Positions 1 to 6,135 of a stretch of DNA of 6,568 nucleotides are shown here, piece after piece. The notes under the pieces are model-generated. The model ran no database searches. It saw only the letters and a program-made list of their open reading frames with translations, and was not told where the DNA came from. The DNA comes from Geminicoccaceae bacterium. Lineage in GTDB: Bacteria > Pseudomonadota > Alphaproteobacteria > Geminicoccales > Geminicoccaceae. A program made the translations under genes and the position numbers. Within the stretch, counting starts at the first letter, position 1. Every line of letters begins with the position of its first letter. The stretch spans positions 1 to 6,568 of the forward strand of contig JAPJRA010000212.1 in NCBI GenBank assembly GCA_030824835.1, in the 5' to 3' direction.

Positions 1-477
1 AGCTATTACGCGCTGCGCACGGCCGAGGCGCGGCTGCGCATCGCCCGCGACAATGCGGCGATCCAGAAGCGCAGCTACGAGATCACCGAACGCCTGTTCA
101 AAAGCGGCGAGACCGACGAACTGGACCTGCAGCAGGCCCGCACGGTCCTCGACCAGGCGAGGTCGCGCGGGTGGAAGGCGACGCTGGTCACCGCGCCGGG
201 CATGGCCGCTTTCGCCGGCACCGGGTTCTGGCACGCCGTCGAGCTGGCGCTGGAGCAGCCGGTGGTCGTCGACTGCGGTGATGATGCCGGGCTGGCGATG
301 GCGGCGCTGCGGCAGGGCTCGCGCGAGCTGCTGTTCTCCGGCGCGGAAGACGTGGCGGCCAAGCTCGACAGCATGGCGTGCCAGCTGGGCGGCCGGGTCC
401 ACCGCGATCTCGGCGGTGAGGTGATCGCCTTGCTGGCGGAGGACGACCCTGCGGACGTGCTGGCCGCTTGCGAATAA
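1..477 (+). CDS. Chimeric partial frame: TolC/NodT efflux fragment joined to a small hypothetical protein
   Basis: The frame is open from the first base to TAA at 475-477, so its start lies outside the window. Residues 1-54 (YYALRTAEARLRIAR, then SGETDELDLQQAR) look like the helical-hairpin part of an outer-membrane factor of the NodT/OprM group, the outer channel of tripartite efflux pumps. From about residue 56 (RGWKATLVTAPG onward) the character changes to a small soluble alpha/beta-type protein with no efflux-channel features; it ends after about 100 more residues. An outer-membrane factor is normally about 450-500 residues and would continue with a second helical repeat and beta strands, which are absent. 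The second half resembles short alphaproteobacterial proteins of unknown function (inference from memory of the family). ATG at 202 could start a 91-residue product but would lose a probable first strand. The functional status of the fused product is unknown. Confidence 0.6.
   Translation, partial: SYYALRTAEARLRIARDNAAIQKRSYEITERLFKSGETDELDLQQARTVLDQARSRGWKATLVTAPGMAAFAGTGFWHAVELALEQPVVVDCGDDAGLAMAALRQGSRELLFSGAEDVAAKLDSMACQLGGRVHRDLGGEVIALLAEDDPADVLAACE
155..175 (+). other. Probable chimeric junction inside the first frame
   Basis: Protein character switches here, between the efflux-type LDQAR segment and the RGWKATL segment, without breaking the reading frame. The bases around the switch are a G/C-rich run of gcg, agg and cgcg words, which could supply microhomology. 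The exact breakpoint cannot be fixed without homologues of both halves. It may be a real deletion or recombination, or an assembly error. Confidence 0.5.
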
Positions 478-491
478 GTGCGGCATGGCGC

Positions 492-520
492 TTGAGGCGG
501 CCGTGTGCGGCACCTAACCT
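492..520 (+). promoter_or_regulatory. Possible sigma-70 promoter for the kinase-aldolase pair
   Basis: A CTTGAG-type -35 element (TTGAGG, 492-497) is followed after exactly 17 bases by TAACCT (515-520) as a -10 candidate. The -35 matches TTGACA at 4 of 6 positions and the leading C fits the usual alphaproteobacterial form; the -10 matches only 3 of 6. Transcription would start near 527, giving a leader of about 27 bases before the GTG at 554. No clear terminator separates this stretch from the preceding frame, so read-through is possible. Confidence 0.35.
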
Positions 521-540
521 CCACCGCCAGAACAAGCGTC

Positions 541-546
541 AGGGAG
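541..546 (+). promoter_or_regulatory. Ribosome binding site supporting the GTG start of the kinase
   Basis: AGGGAG lies seven bases before the GTG at 554-556. The conserved N-terminal nucleotide-binding motif (GIDVGTSG) begins nine residues after this GTG, which is normal for FGGY kinases, so this start is preferred over any later one. Confidence 0.6.
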
Positions 547-553
547 AGCAGGC

Positions 554-1840
554 GTGGCGGCCAGTGAGCCAGTCCATCTCGGCATCGACGTCGGCACCTC
601 CGGCGTGCGCGGCATCGCCATCGACGGCGTGGGTGCCGTCGCCGCCATGGCGTCGACGAAGCTGCCGGCACCACTGTCGGCCGAAGGTGGCCTGCGCCAG
701 GACGCCCAGCTGTGGTGGACGGCCGCGACCGAGGTGATCCGCTGCGTGGCGGCGGCGGTGGGCGCGGAGTGGATCCGCTCGCTGGCTGTCGACGGTACCT
801 CGGGCACGCTGCTGGTCACGGACGGACGCGGGGCGCCGCTGGCCCCGGCAGGCATGTACAACGATGCCAGCGCCGCCCATCTGGCGGGGCGCATCAAGGC
901 CGCGGCCCCGCCCGAAAGCGGTGCCCACGGCGCCACCTCGCCCCTGGCGCGGCTGCTGGTGTTGCAGGAGCGTCATCCGGAGGCCCGCCATGCGCTGCAC
1001 CAGGCCGACTGGATCGCGGCCCGCCTGACCGGGCGCCTGGGGCTGAGCGACGACAACAATGCGCTGAAGCTCGGCTACGATCCGGTCAGCCGCACTTGGC
1101 CTGCCTGGCTCGATGCGCTCGGCGTCCGGCGGGAGTTGCTGCCGGAGGTGGTGGCACCGGGCACGCCGCTCGGGCCGATCCGGGCCGGCCTCGCGGCCGA
1201 GCTGGGCCTCGGCGCCGGCTGCATGGTGGTCGCCGGCACCACCGACGGCTGCGCCTCGTTCCTCGCCACCGGTGCGGACGCGATGGGTGACGGTGTCACC
1301 GCCCTGGGCACAACCCTGACGCTGAAGTTGTTGTCGCCGGTGCCGGTCTTTGCGCCCCAATACGGCGTCTACAGCCACCGCCTCGGTGACCGCTGGCTGG
1401 TCGGTGGGGCCTCCAACAGCGGCGGCAAGGCGCTGCTGCGCTTCTTCTCCGCCGAGCGCATGGCGGAGCTGACCCCGCTCCTGCAGCCGGACCGACCCAC
1501 CGGCCTGGACTGGCATCCCCTGCCCGAACAGGGCGAACGCTTCCCGGTGGCGGACCCGTCCATGATGTTTACCCCCGACCTTCCCATGGGCGACGACGTG
1601 CGGCTGTTCCAGGGCCTGCTCGAGGGCATCGCCGCCGTCGAGGCCCACGCCTACGGCCTGCTGGCGAGGCTCGGCGCGCCGACGCTGCATTCGGTGCGTA
1701 CGGTCGGCGGTGGTGCCGGCAATCCGGCCTGGACCGCCATTCGCGGCCGCCTGCTGGGCGTACCGATGCCGCCCGTCGTCAGCCTCGAGCCCGCCTACGG
1801 CACGGCGCTGCTGGCGCGGCGTGGGGTGAGCGCCCGATGA
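554..1840 (+). CDS. FGGY-family carbohydrate kinase, probable D-ribulose (or related ketose) kinase
   Basis: This is an ATP-dependent cytoplasmic sugar kinase of 428 residues, close to the compact D-ribulokinase/xylulokinase-like members of the FGGY family. Visible motifs in order: phosphate-1 loop GIDVGTSGVRG (10-20); substrate-side segment DGTSGTLLVTD (80-90) and MYND (101-104), typical of the D-ribulokinase-like branch; GTTDGCAS (228-235) with D231 as the likely catalytic base; phosphate-2 motif LGTTLTLK (251-258); and the C-terminal adenosine-binding GGGAGNPAW (385-393). No motif is missing and both ASKHA domains are present. The stop overlaps the start of the aldolase gene in an ATGA, indicating translational coupling. 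The family assignment is firm. The substrate is inferred: D-ribulose from motif resemblance to the plant and cyanobacterial kinases, with D-xylulose, L-ribulose or another ketose as alternatives. With D-ribulose the product would be D-ribulose 5-phosphate. Confidence 0.85.
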   Translation: MAASEPVHLGIDVGTSGVRGIAIDGVGAVAAMASTKLPAPLSAEGGLRQDAQLWWTAATEVIRCVAAAVGAEWIRSLAVDGTSGTLLVTDGRGAPLAPAGMYNDASAAHLAGRIKAAAPPESGAHGATSPLARLLVLQERHPEARHALHQADWIAARLTGRLGLSDDNNALKLGYDPVSRTWPAWLDALGVRRELLPEVVAPGTPLGPIRAGLAAELGLGAGCMVVAGTTDGCASFLATGADAMGDGVTALGTTLTLKLLSPVPVFAPQYGVYSHRLGDRWLVGGASNSGGKALLRFFSAERMAELTPLLQPDRPTGLDWHPLPEQGERFPVADPSMMFTPDLPMGDDVRLFQGLLEGIAAVEAHAYGLLARLGAPTLHSVRTVGGGAGNPAWTAIRGRLLGVPMPPVVSLEPAYGTALLARRGVSAR

Positions 1841-2853
1841 CGCCCGACACGCTCAGCGAGCTCGCGGCATTCTCGGCCGCGATCGGCCGCGACCCGGAGC
1901 AGGTGCAGGCCGCCGGCGGCAATACCTCCACCAAGGAGGACGGCCTACTCTGGGTCAAGGCATCGGGCCTGTGGCTCGCCGACGCCCTGCAGCAGGACAT
2001 CTTCGTGCCGGTGCGGCTGGCGCCGGTGCTGCGCGCGATCGAAGCAGGTGCCACCGACCCGGTGACGGCGGCGGTAGCGGCCGAGCTCAATCCCTCGGGC
2101 CTGCGCCCCTCGATCGAGACCACGCTGCACGCGCTGCTGCCGCATCGGATCGTCGTCCACACCCATTCGGTCCGGACGATCGCGCTGGCGATCCGGGTGG
2201 ATGCCGAGGCGAGGCTGGCGGAGCGCCTCGACGGTCTCAAGTGGCTCTGGGTGCCCTACTGCAAGCCGGGCCTGCCGCTGACCCTGGCCGTGGCGGAGAG
2301 GCTGGCCGCCGGGGCGGTCGATATTCTCGTCCTGGGCAATCACGGGCTGGTCGTCGGTGGCGCCACGGTGGCCGAGGCGGCGGCGCTGCTGGCAGAGGTC
2401 GAGCGGAGGCTGGACGCGCCGATACGGCAGGTGGTCGAGCCGGCGTCGCCAGCGGCACCGCCGGACCGTTCAGACCCGGCGGTGCGCAAGCCGGCACATG
2501 CACGCACCCATGCCTTGGCCCGAGACCGCCTGCAGCTCGCCTGGGCGACGGCGGGGTCGCTCTACCCGGACCACGTCATCTTTCTGGGTCCGGCCGCCGC
2601 AAGGCTTGGCGACCCCGATGCCGCGCAGCGCGGCAGCAAGCTGTTCCTGCAGCCCGGTCTCGGTGCCATGCTCGCGGCCGACACCACAGCCAGTGCGGAC
2701 GAACTGGCCTTGTGCCTCGCGCTGGTGCTGGAGCGGGTGCCCGAGGACGCGACATTGCGCTATCTCACGACCGAGGACGAGGCGGAGCTGCTCGACTGGG
2801 ACGCCGAGAAATATCGGCAGAGCCTCGCCGGCGCCCGGGCCGCTTCCACCTGA
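1837..2853 (+). CDS. Class II aldolase/adducin-family protein (zinc sugar-phosphate aldolase or epimerase)
   Basis: This 338-residue cytoplasmic protein has the class II aldolase fold used by fuculose-1-phosphate and rhamnulose-1-phosphate aldolases and by L-ribulose-5-phosphate 4-epimerase. The phosphate-binding signature GGNTS is at 27-31, with WVKASG at 39-44. E94 in SIETTLH sits where the catalytic Glu is expected. HTH (H108, H110) and H169 in GNHGL are the three expected zinc ligands, so the metal site looks intact. After a proline-rich linker (about 202-220), a C-terminal part with YPDHVIFLGP (243-252) and DWDAEKYRQ (320-328) resembles the aldolase half of the large RhaD-type bifunctional aldolase/dehydrogenases; no dehydrogenase domain follows. 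The start is the ATG of the ATGA overlap with the kinase. The likely role is cleavage or epimerisation of the kinase product or a related phosphosugar; substrate unknown. Confidence 0.82.
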   Translation: MTPDTLSELAAFSAAIGRDPEQVQAAGGNTSTKEDGLLWVKASGLWLADALQQDIFVPVRLAPVLRAIEAGATDPVTAAVAAELNPSGLRPSIETTLHALLPHRIVVHTHSVRTIALAIRVDAEARLAERLDGLKWLWVPYCKPGLPLTLAVAERLAAGAVDILVLGNHGLVVGGATVAEAAALLAEVERRLDAPIRQVVEPASPAAPPDRSDPAVRKPAHARTHALARDRLQLAWATAGSLYPDHVIFLGPAAARLGDPDAAQRGSKLFLQPGLGAMLAADTTASADELALCLALVLERVPEDATLRYLTTEDEAELLDWDAEKYRQSLAGARAAST

Positions 2854-2897
2854 GACCGCAGGCTCCAGCCGGCGGCCCATCCGCGTAACGGGAAGCC

Positions 2898-5105
2898 ATG
2901 CCGCGTCGTCTCGCCGCCATCATGATCACCGACGTGGTGGGCTACAGCCGCCTCAGCCATGCCGACGAGGAGGGCACGCGGCGGCGCTTCCAAGCTGACC
3001 TGCACGAGCTGTTCGAGCCGACCATCGCCCGCTATCGCGGCCGGCTGGTCAAAACCATGGGCGACGGCCTGCTGATCGAGTTCGCCAGCGTCGTCGAGGC
3101 CGTGCGCTGCGCCGTGGATGTCCAGCGCGCCAAGGCCGAGAGCAATGTCGAGGTGCCCCCCGACTGCCGACTCGTCCATCGGATCGGCATCAACCTCGGC
3201 GACGTGATCGTCGAAGCCGACGACATCCAGGGCGAAGGGGTCAATATCGCGGCGCGGCTGGAGGCTCTGTGCGAGCCGGGCGGCGTGACGATCTCGGGTA
3301 CCGCCTACGATCAGGTCGAACGGCGGCTCGAGCTCGGCTACGCGTTCCGGGGCGAGCAGACTGTCAAGAACATCGACAAGCCGGTCCGCGTCTATCAGGT
3401 GCTGACGGGCGCGGCAGATGCCGGCAAGACCATCAGCGCCGTGCCGCAGCGCGCCGGCGCCTGGCGGCGGCCGGCGGTGACCGCCGGAATCCTGGTCATC
3501 GTGGCCGCAGCCGCCCTGGGCTGGCTGCGGCCATGGCAGGGCCCGTCCATGCCGGACGCCGCCACTGCCGCTTCCATCGCGGTACTCCCGTTCGAGAATC
3601 TGAGCGACGATGCCGAGCAGGGCTACCTCGCCGACGGCATCACCGACGACACGACGACGGATCTGGCCCGCATACCCGGCCTGTTCGTCGCCTCGCGCCA
3701 TGCCGCGAGCCGTTACAAGGGCCAGTCCGTCACGCCCGCCCAGGTGGCGGCGGACCTGCATGTCCGCTACCTGCTCGAAGGCAGCGTGCGCCGTACCGGG
3801 GATAAGCTGCGGATCAATGCCCAGCTGATCGACACCACCACCGGTGGCCATCTGTGGGCCGAACATTTCGACGGCGCCTGGGCCGACATATTCACCGTGC
3901 AGGACCGCGTCGTCACCATGGTGGGAGACGCGCTGGCGTTGCGGCTGCGCGTTGCCGATCTGTCGGCACCGGGCGGCACGGCCATCCCCGCAGCCTACGA
4001 GGCCTATCGGCGCGGCATCGAGCGCTATAACCTGTTCTGGAACGCTTCACCGGTCGAGCTCGCCAAGGCGGCCGCCTTCCTCGAGGAGGCAACGACCCTC
4101 GACCCGGACTACGGGCAGGCCTATGCGGCGCTGGCGGAAATCCATCTCCAGGCCTGGATCGACAGGCAGGACGTGCTGGGGAAACCGCGCGACGCCATGT
4201 TGCCCGAGGTGGTGGGCCTGCTCCGCAAGGCGATGGAACACCCTTCCGCCCGCAGCTATCGCGTGACCGGCCGACTGCGCCTGCAGCAACGCGAGTACAC
4301 GGCGGCGATCGACGATTTCGAGCGCGCCATCGCCCTCGACCCGAGCGATCCCGCCAGCCATTCCGGCATGGCCTGGGCCCTGCTCTTCGCTGGCAGACTC
4401 GAGGACGCCCAGCGGTTCCAGGCGGCCGCGGTCGAGCTCGATCCACGCTATGCCGACTACGGTTGCGACGTGGAGGGCTTGCTCAGGTTCACCCAGGAGC
4501 AGTTCGGCGAAGCCGCTGCGACGTGGGGCGATTGCGTCGCCGAGTATCCGAGTGACCTATCGACACGGCTGCTGCTGATCGCCGCGATGGGGCGCGCCGG
4601 CCTCGACACCGATGCGAGCGATCACCACGCCGAGGCCGACAAGACCATCACGGCTGGCGGCCGGCCGCCATTGTCCGTCTTAAGCACCTCCGTCGAATTC
4701 CCGATGCAGCAGCCCGCCGACGCGGAGCGCCTGCGGCAGGGCTTCCGTCAGGCGGGCGTGCCCGAGCTGCCGTTCGGCTATGACTTGGGGCGCCTCGCGC
4801 AGCTGACGCGCGACGAGGTGGAGAAGCTCCTGTTCGGCCATACGGCGCGGGCGCGCAACCTCGACTCCGGCGAGACCTGCGTCTGGAACCACGCGGTCGA
4901 CGGGGCTCCGGTGGCCACGTGCGGCAGGATGACCGACACCGGCTCGGTCCCGACGTTCGACGGCGACGTCGCCTGTTATTGGTGGACCGTCTCCGGGCCG
5001 AGCTGCGTCGCCTATTTCCGCAATCCCGACGGCATGCCCACCGAAGGCAACGAGCTTCTGGCGATCACGCCCAACGATCGCTGGAGCTTCTCGATCGGCG
5101 GATGA
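2898..5105 (+). CDS. Membrane-anchored class III adenylate cyclase with TolB-like, TPR and C-terminal Cys domains
   Basis: This is a 735-residue predicted ATP-to-cAMP cyclase. Residues 1-170 form the class III catalytic domain: metal-binding D12 (MITDVVGYSR) and D56 (KTMGDG), adenine-selecting K52 and D109 (DDIQGEG), and transition-state N116 and R120 (VNIAAR). All key positions are intact, favouring adenylate over guanylate cyclase. A hydrophobic stretch at about 193-210, preceded by RR, is a single transmembrane helix, placing the catalytic domain in the cytoplasm. Residues 226-340 (IAVLPFENLSDD through YLLEGSVRR) match the TolB-N/FlgO-like domain found in many alphaproteobacterial cyclases. 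TPR-like repeats span about 384-552. Residues 640-735 form a distinct domain with C661, C675, C693 and C703 and the motif YFRNPDG. The ATG follows a weak GGGAAG at 2890-2895 and gives the usual short N-terminus. It lies 44 bases after the aldolase and is probably cotranscribed. The signal sensed is unknown. Confidence 0.88.
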   Translation: MPRRLAAIMITDVVGYSRLSHADEEGTRRRFQADLHELFEPTIARYRGRLVKTMGDGLLIEFASVVEAVRCAVDVQRAKAESNVEVPPDCRLVHRIGINLGDVIVEADDIQGEGVNIAARLEALCEPGGVTISGTAYDQVERRLELGYAFRGEQTVKNIDKPVRVYQVLTGAADAGKTISAVPQRAGAWRRPAVTAGILVIVAAAALGWLRPWQGPSMPDAATAASIAVLPFENLSDDAEQGYLADGITDDTTTDLARIPGLFVASRHAASRYKGQSVTPAQVAADLHVRYLLEGSVRRTGDKLRINAQLIDTTTGGHLWAEHFDGAWADIFTVQDRVVTMVGDALALRLRVADLSAPGGTAIPAAYEAYRRGIERYNLFWNASPVELAKAAAFLEEATTLDPDYGQAYAALAEIHLQAWIDRQDVLGKPRDAMLPEVVGLLRKAMEHPSARSYRVTGRLRLQQREYTAAIDDFERAIALDPSDPASHSGMAWALLFAGRLEDAQRFQAAAVELDPRYADYGCDVEGLLRFTQEQFGEAAATWGDCVAEYPSDLSTRLLLIAAMGRAGLDTDASDHHAEADKTITAGGRPPLSVLSTSVEFPMQQPADAERLRQGFRQAGVPELPFGYDLGRLAQLTRDEVEKLLFGHTARARNLDSGETCVWNHAVDGAPVATCGRMTDTGSVPTFDGDVACYWWTVSGPSCVAYFRNPDGMPTEGNELLAITPNDRWSFSIGG

Positions 5106-5106
5106 A

Positions 5107-5131
5107 AGTGGTGCCTCGATGCGGCACCGCT
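5107..5131 (+). terminator. Hairpin just after the cyclase stop, possible weak terminator
   Basis: GGTGCC (5110-5115) and GGCACC (5123-5128) form a perfect six-base stem with a seven-base loop, two bases after the cyclase wobble region begins. The pairing extends outward to about nine pairs with one G-U. Only a short CTTTC follows a few bases later rather than a T-run, so it is a poor canonical intrinsic terminator. It may instead be an operator or an mRNA-stabilising hairpin. Confidence 0.35.
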
Positions 5132-5161
5132 ACGCTTTCGATCCGTTGGTGGCGGATGTAA

Positions 5162-5180
5162 GGTCCGCGCCAATCGGACC
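5162..5180 (+). repeat. Perfect inverted repeat upstream of fba, possible operator
   Basis: GGTCCG (5162-5167) and CGGACC (5175-5180) are perfect reverse complements separated by seven bases. It ends 28 bases before the fba start codon, where an operator or a leader hairpin would act. It has the same arm and spacer lengths as the hairpin at 5110-5128. No known regulator motif was recognised. Confidence 0.45.
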
Positions 5181-5208
5181 AACCGCACGCAGCCAACCAG
5201 GAGATCCC

Positions 5209-6135
5209 ATGCGACTGACGCCCCAGGTCAAGGAAATCCTCTCGTGGTACGAGAGCGAGAACCCCGGCGTTAAGGCCAACCTCGCCCGCCTCTTCATGCA
5301 CGGCAAGCTCGCGGGTTCCGGCAAGCTCGTCATCCTGCCGGTCGACCAGGGCTTCGAGCATGGACCGGCCCGCAGCTTCGCGCCCAACCCGGCGGCCTAC
5401 GACCCGCGCTACCTGTTCGAGCTCGCGATCGAGGCCGGCCTTTCCGCGTATGCCGCGCCGCTCGGCCCGCTCGAGGTCGGCGCCTCGACCTTCGCCGGCG
5501 AGGTGCCGCTGATCCTGAAGCTGAACAGCGCCAACAGCCTGTCCGGTGGCAACGTCTCCGACCAGGCGCTGACCGCCACCGTCGACGACGCGCTGCGTCT
5601 GGGCTGCGTCGGCGTCGGCTTCACGATGTATCCTGGCTCGGACGCCTGTTACGGGATGCAGGAGGAGCTCAAGGACATCATCCGCGAAGCCAAGGCCAAG
5701 GGCCTGGTCCCGGTGGTCTGGTCGTATCCGCGCGGCGGCAAGATCAGCAAGGAAGGCGAGACCGCGCTCGACATCGTGGCCTATGCCGCGCACATGGCGG
5801 CGCTGATGGGGGCCACCATCATCAAGGTCAAGCCACCCAAGGCCGGCGTCGATCTAGCCGCTGCCAAGGACGCCTACGCCAAGGCCGAGGTGCCGATGGA
5901 GACCCTGCCCGAGCGCATCGCGCACGTGTTGCAGGCGTCGTTCGGCGGCCGTCGGGTCGTCGTGTTCTCGGGCGGCGAGGCCAAGGGCACGGAGGGCGTG
6001 CTCGAGGAGATCCGCCAGATCCGCGACGGCGGCGGCCACGGCTCGATCATCGGCCGCAACAGCTTCCAGCGCTCCAAGGCCGACGCGCTCGAACTGCTGA
6101 GCGAGGTGGTCAAGATCTATCTCGACCAGAAGTGA
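5209..6135 (+). CDS. fba: Class I fructose-bisphosphate aldolase (DhnA/FbaB type)
   Basis: This 308-residue cytoplasmic enzyme reversibly condenses dihydroxyacetone phosphate and glyceraldehyde 3-phosphate to fructose 1,6-bisphosphate in glycolysis/gluconeogenesis. It belongs to the Schiff-base, metal-independent DhnA group of TIM-barrel aldolases, not the zinc class II group. Visible motifs: LPVDQGFEHGP (43-53) with the conserved early Asp (D46); WSYPRGGK (171-178) with the active-site Trp and Tyr; IIKVKPP (204-210), which contains the Schiff-base lysine (K206 or K208); and phosphate-binding FSGGEAKG (253-260) and IIGRNSFQR (280-288). Length is normal and no key region is missing. The ATG at 5209 has a strong AGGAG and gives the usual N-terminus; an in-frame ATG at 5119 would add 30 residues of unlikely sequence and start in a hairpin loop. 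Its stop overlaps the ThiE-like gene by four bases. Confidence 0.93.
   Translation: MRLTPQVKEILSWYESENPGVKANLARLFMHGKLAGSGKLVILPVDQGFEHGPARSFAPNPAAYDPRYLFELAIEAGLSAYAAPLGPLEVGASTFAGEVPLILKLNSANSLSGGNVSDQALTATVDDALRLGCVGVGFTMYPGSDACYGMQEELKDIIREAKAKGLVPVVWSYPRGGKISKEGETALDIVAYAAHMAALMGATIIKVKPPKAGVDLAAAKDAYAKAEVPMETLPERIAHVLQASFGGRRVVVFSGGEAKGTEGVLEEIRQIRDGGGHGSIIGRNSFQRSKADALELLSEVVKIYLDQK

Larger units (their letters stand above)
5106..5208 (+). promoter_or_regulatory. fba upstream region with likely promoter and ribosome binding site
   Basis: This is the longest gap between genes in the window. It holds two inverted repeats, listed separately, and AGGAG (5199-5203) five bases before the fba ATG, a strong ribosome binding site. 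The only promoter-like pair seen is TTGGTG (5146-5151) and GCCAAT (5169-5174) with a 17-base spacer; each matches consensus at just three positions, so it is weak. Its -10 would lie in the loop of the second inverted repeat. Confidence 0.35.

Noticed and set aside
539..1690. Long 383-codon open frame on the - strand
   Set aside because: It lies fully antisense to the FGGY kinase, whose motifs are intact; its translation is rich in R, G, A, Q and H without recognisable domains, as expected for a high-GC shadow.
1971..2888. 305-codon frame on the + strand within the aldolase region
   Set aside because: It overlaps the motif-bearing aldolase frame in another phase and reads as G/R/A-rich low-complexity sequence.
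2760..3866. Long 368-codon open frame on the - strand
   Set aside because: It is antisense to the cyclase catalytic and TolB-like regions; no motif and low-complexity composition. Shadow of the real gene.
5110..5128. Strong rho-independent terminator after the cyclase
   Set aside because: The stem is short and no T-run follows; kept only as a weak terminator or operator candidate.
5119..5208. Upstream ATG extending fba by 30 residues
   Set aside because: It has no ribosome binding site, sits in a hairpin loop, and its residues are unlike family N-termini; the ATG at 5209 has a strong AGGAG.
5065..5793. 242-codon open frame on the - strand over fba
   Set aside because: Antisense to the well-conserved aldolase; no domain recognised.
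1837..6135. 5'-deoxynucleoside (DHAP-shunt) salvage operon
   Set aside because: The aldolase could fit, but the kinase is FGGY type rather than MtnK type, and no MtnA-like isomerase or nucleosidase is present in the window.
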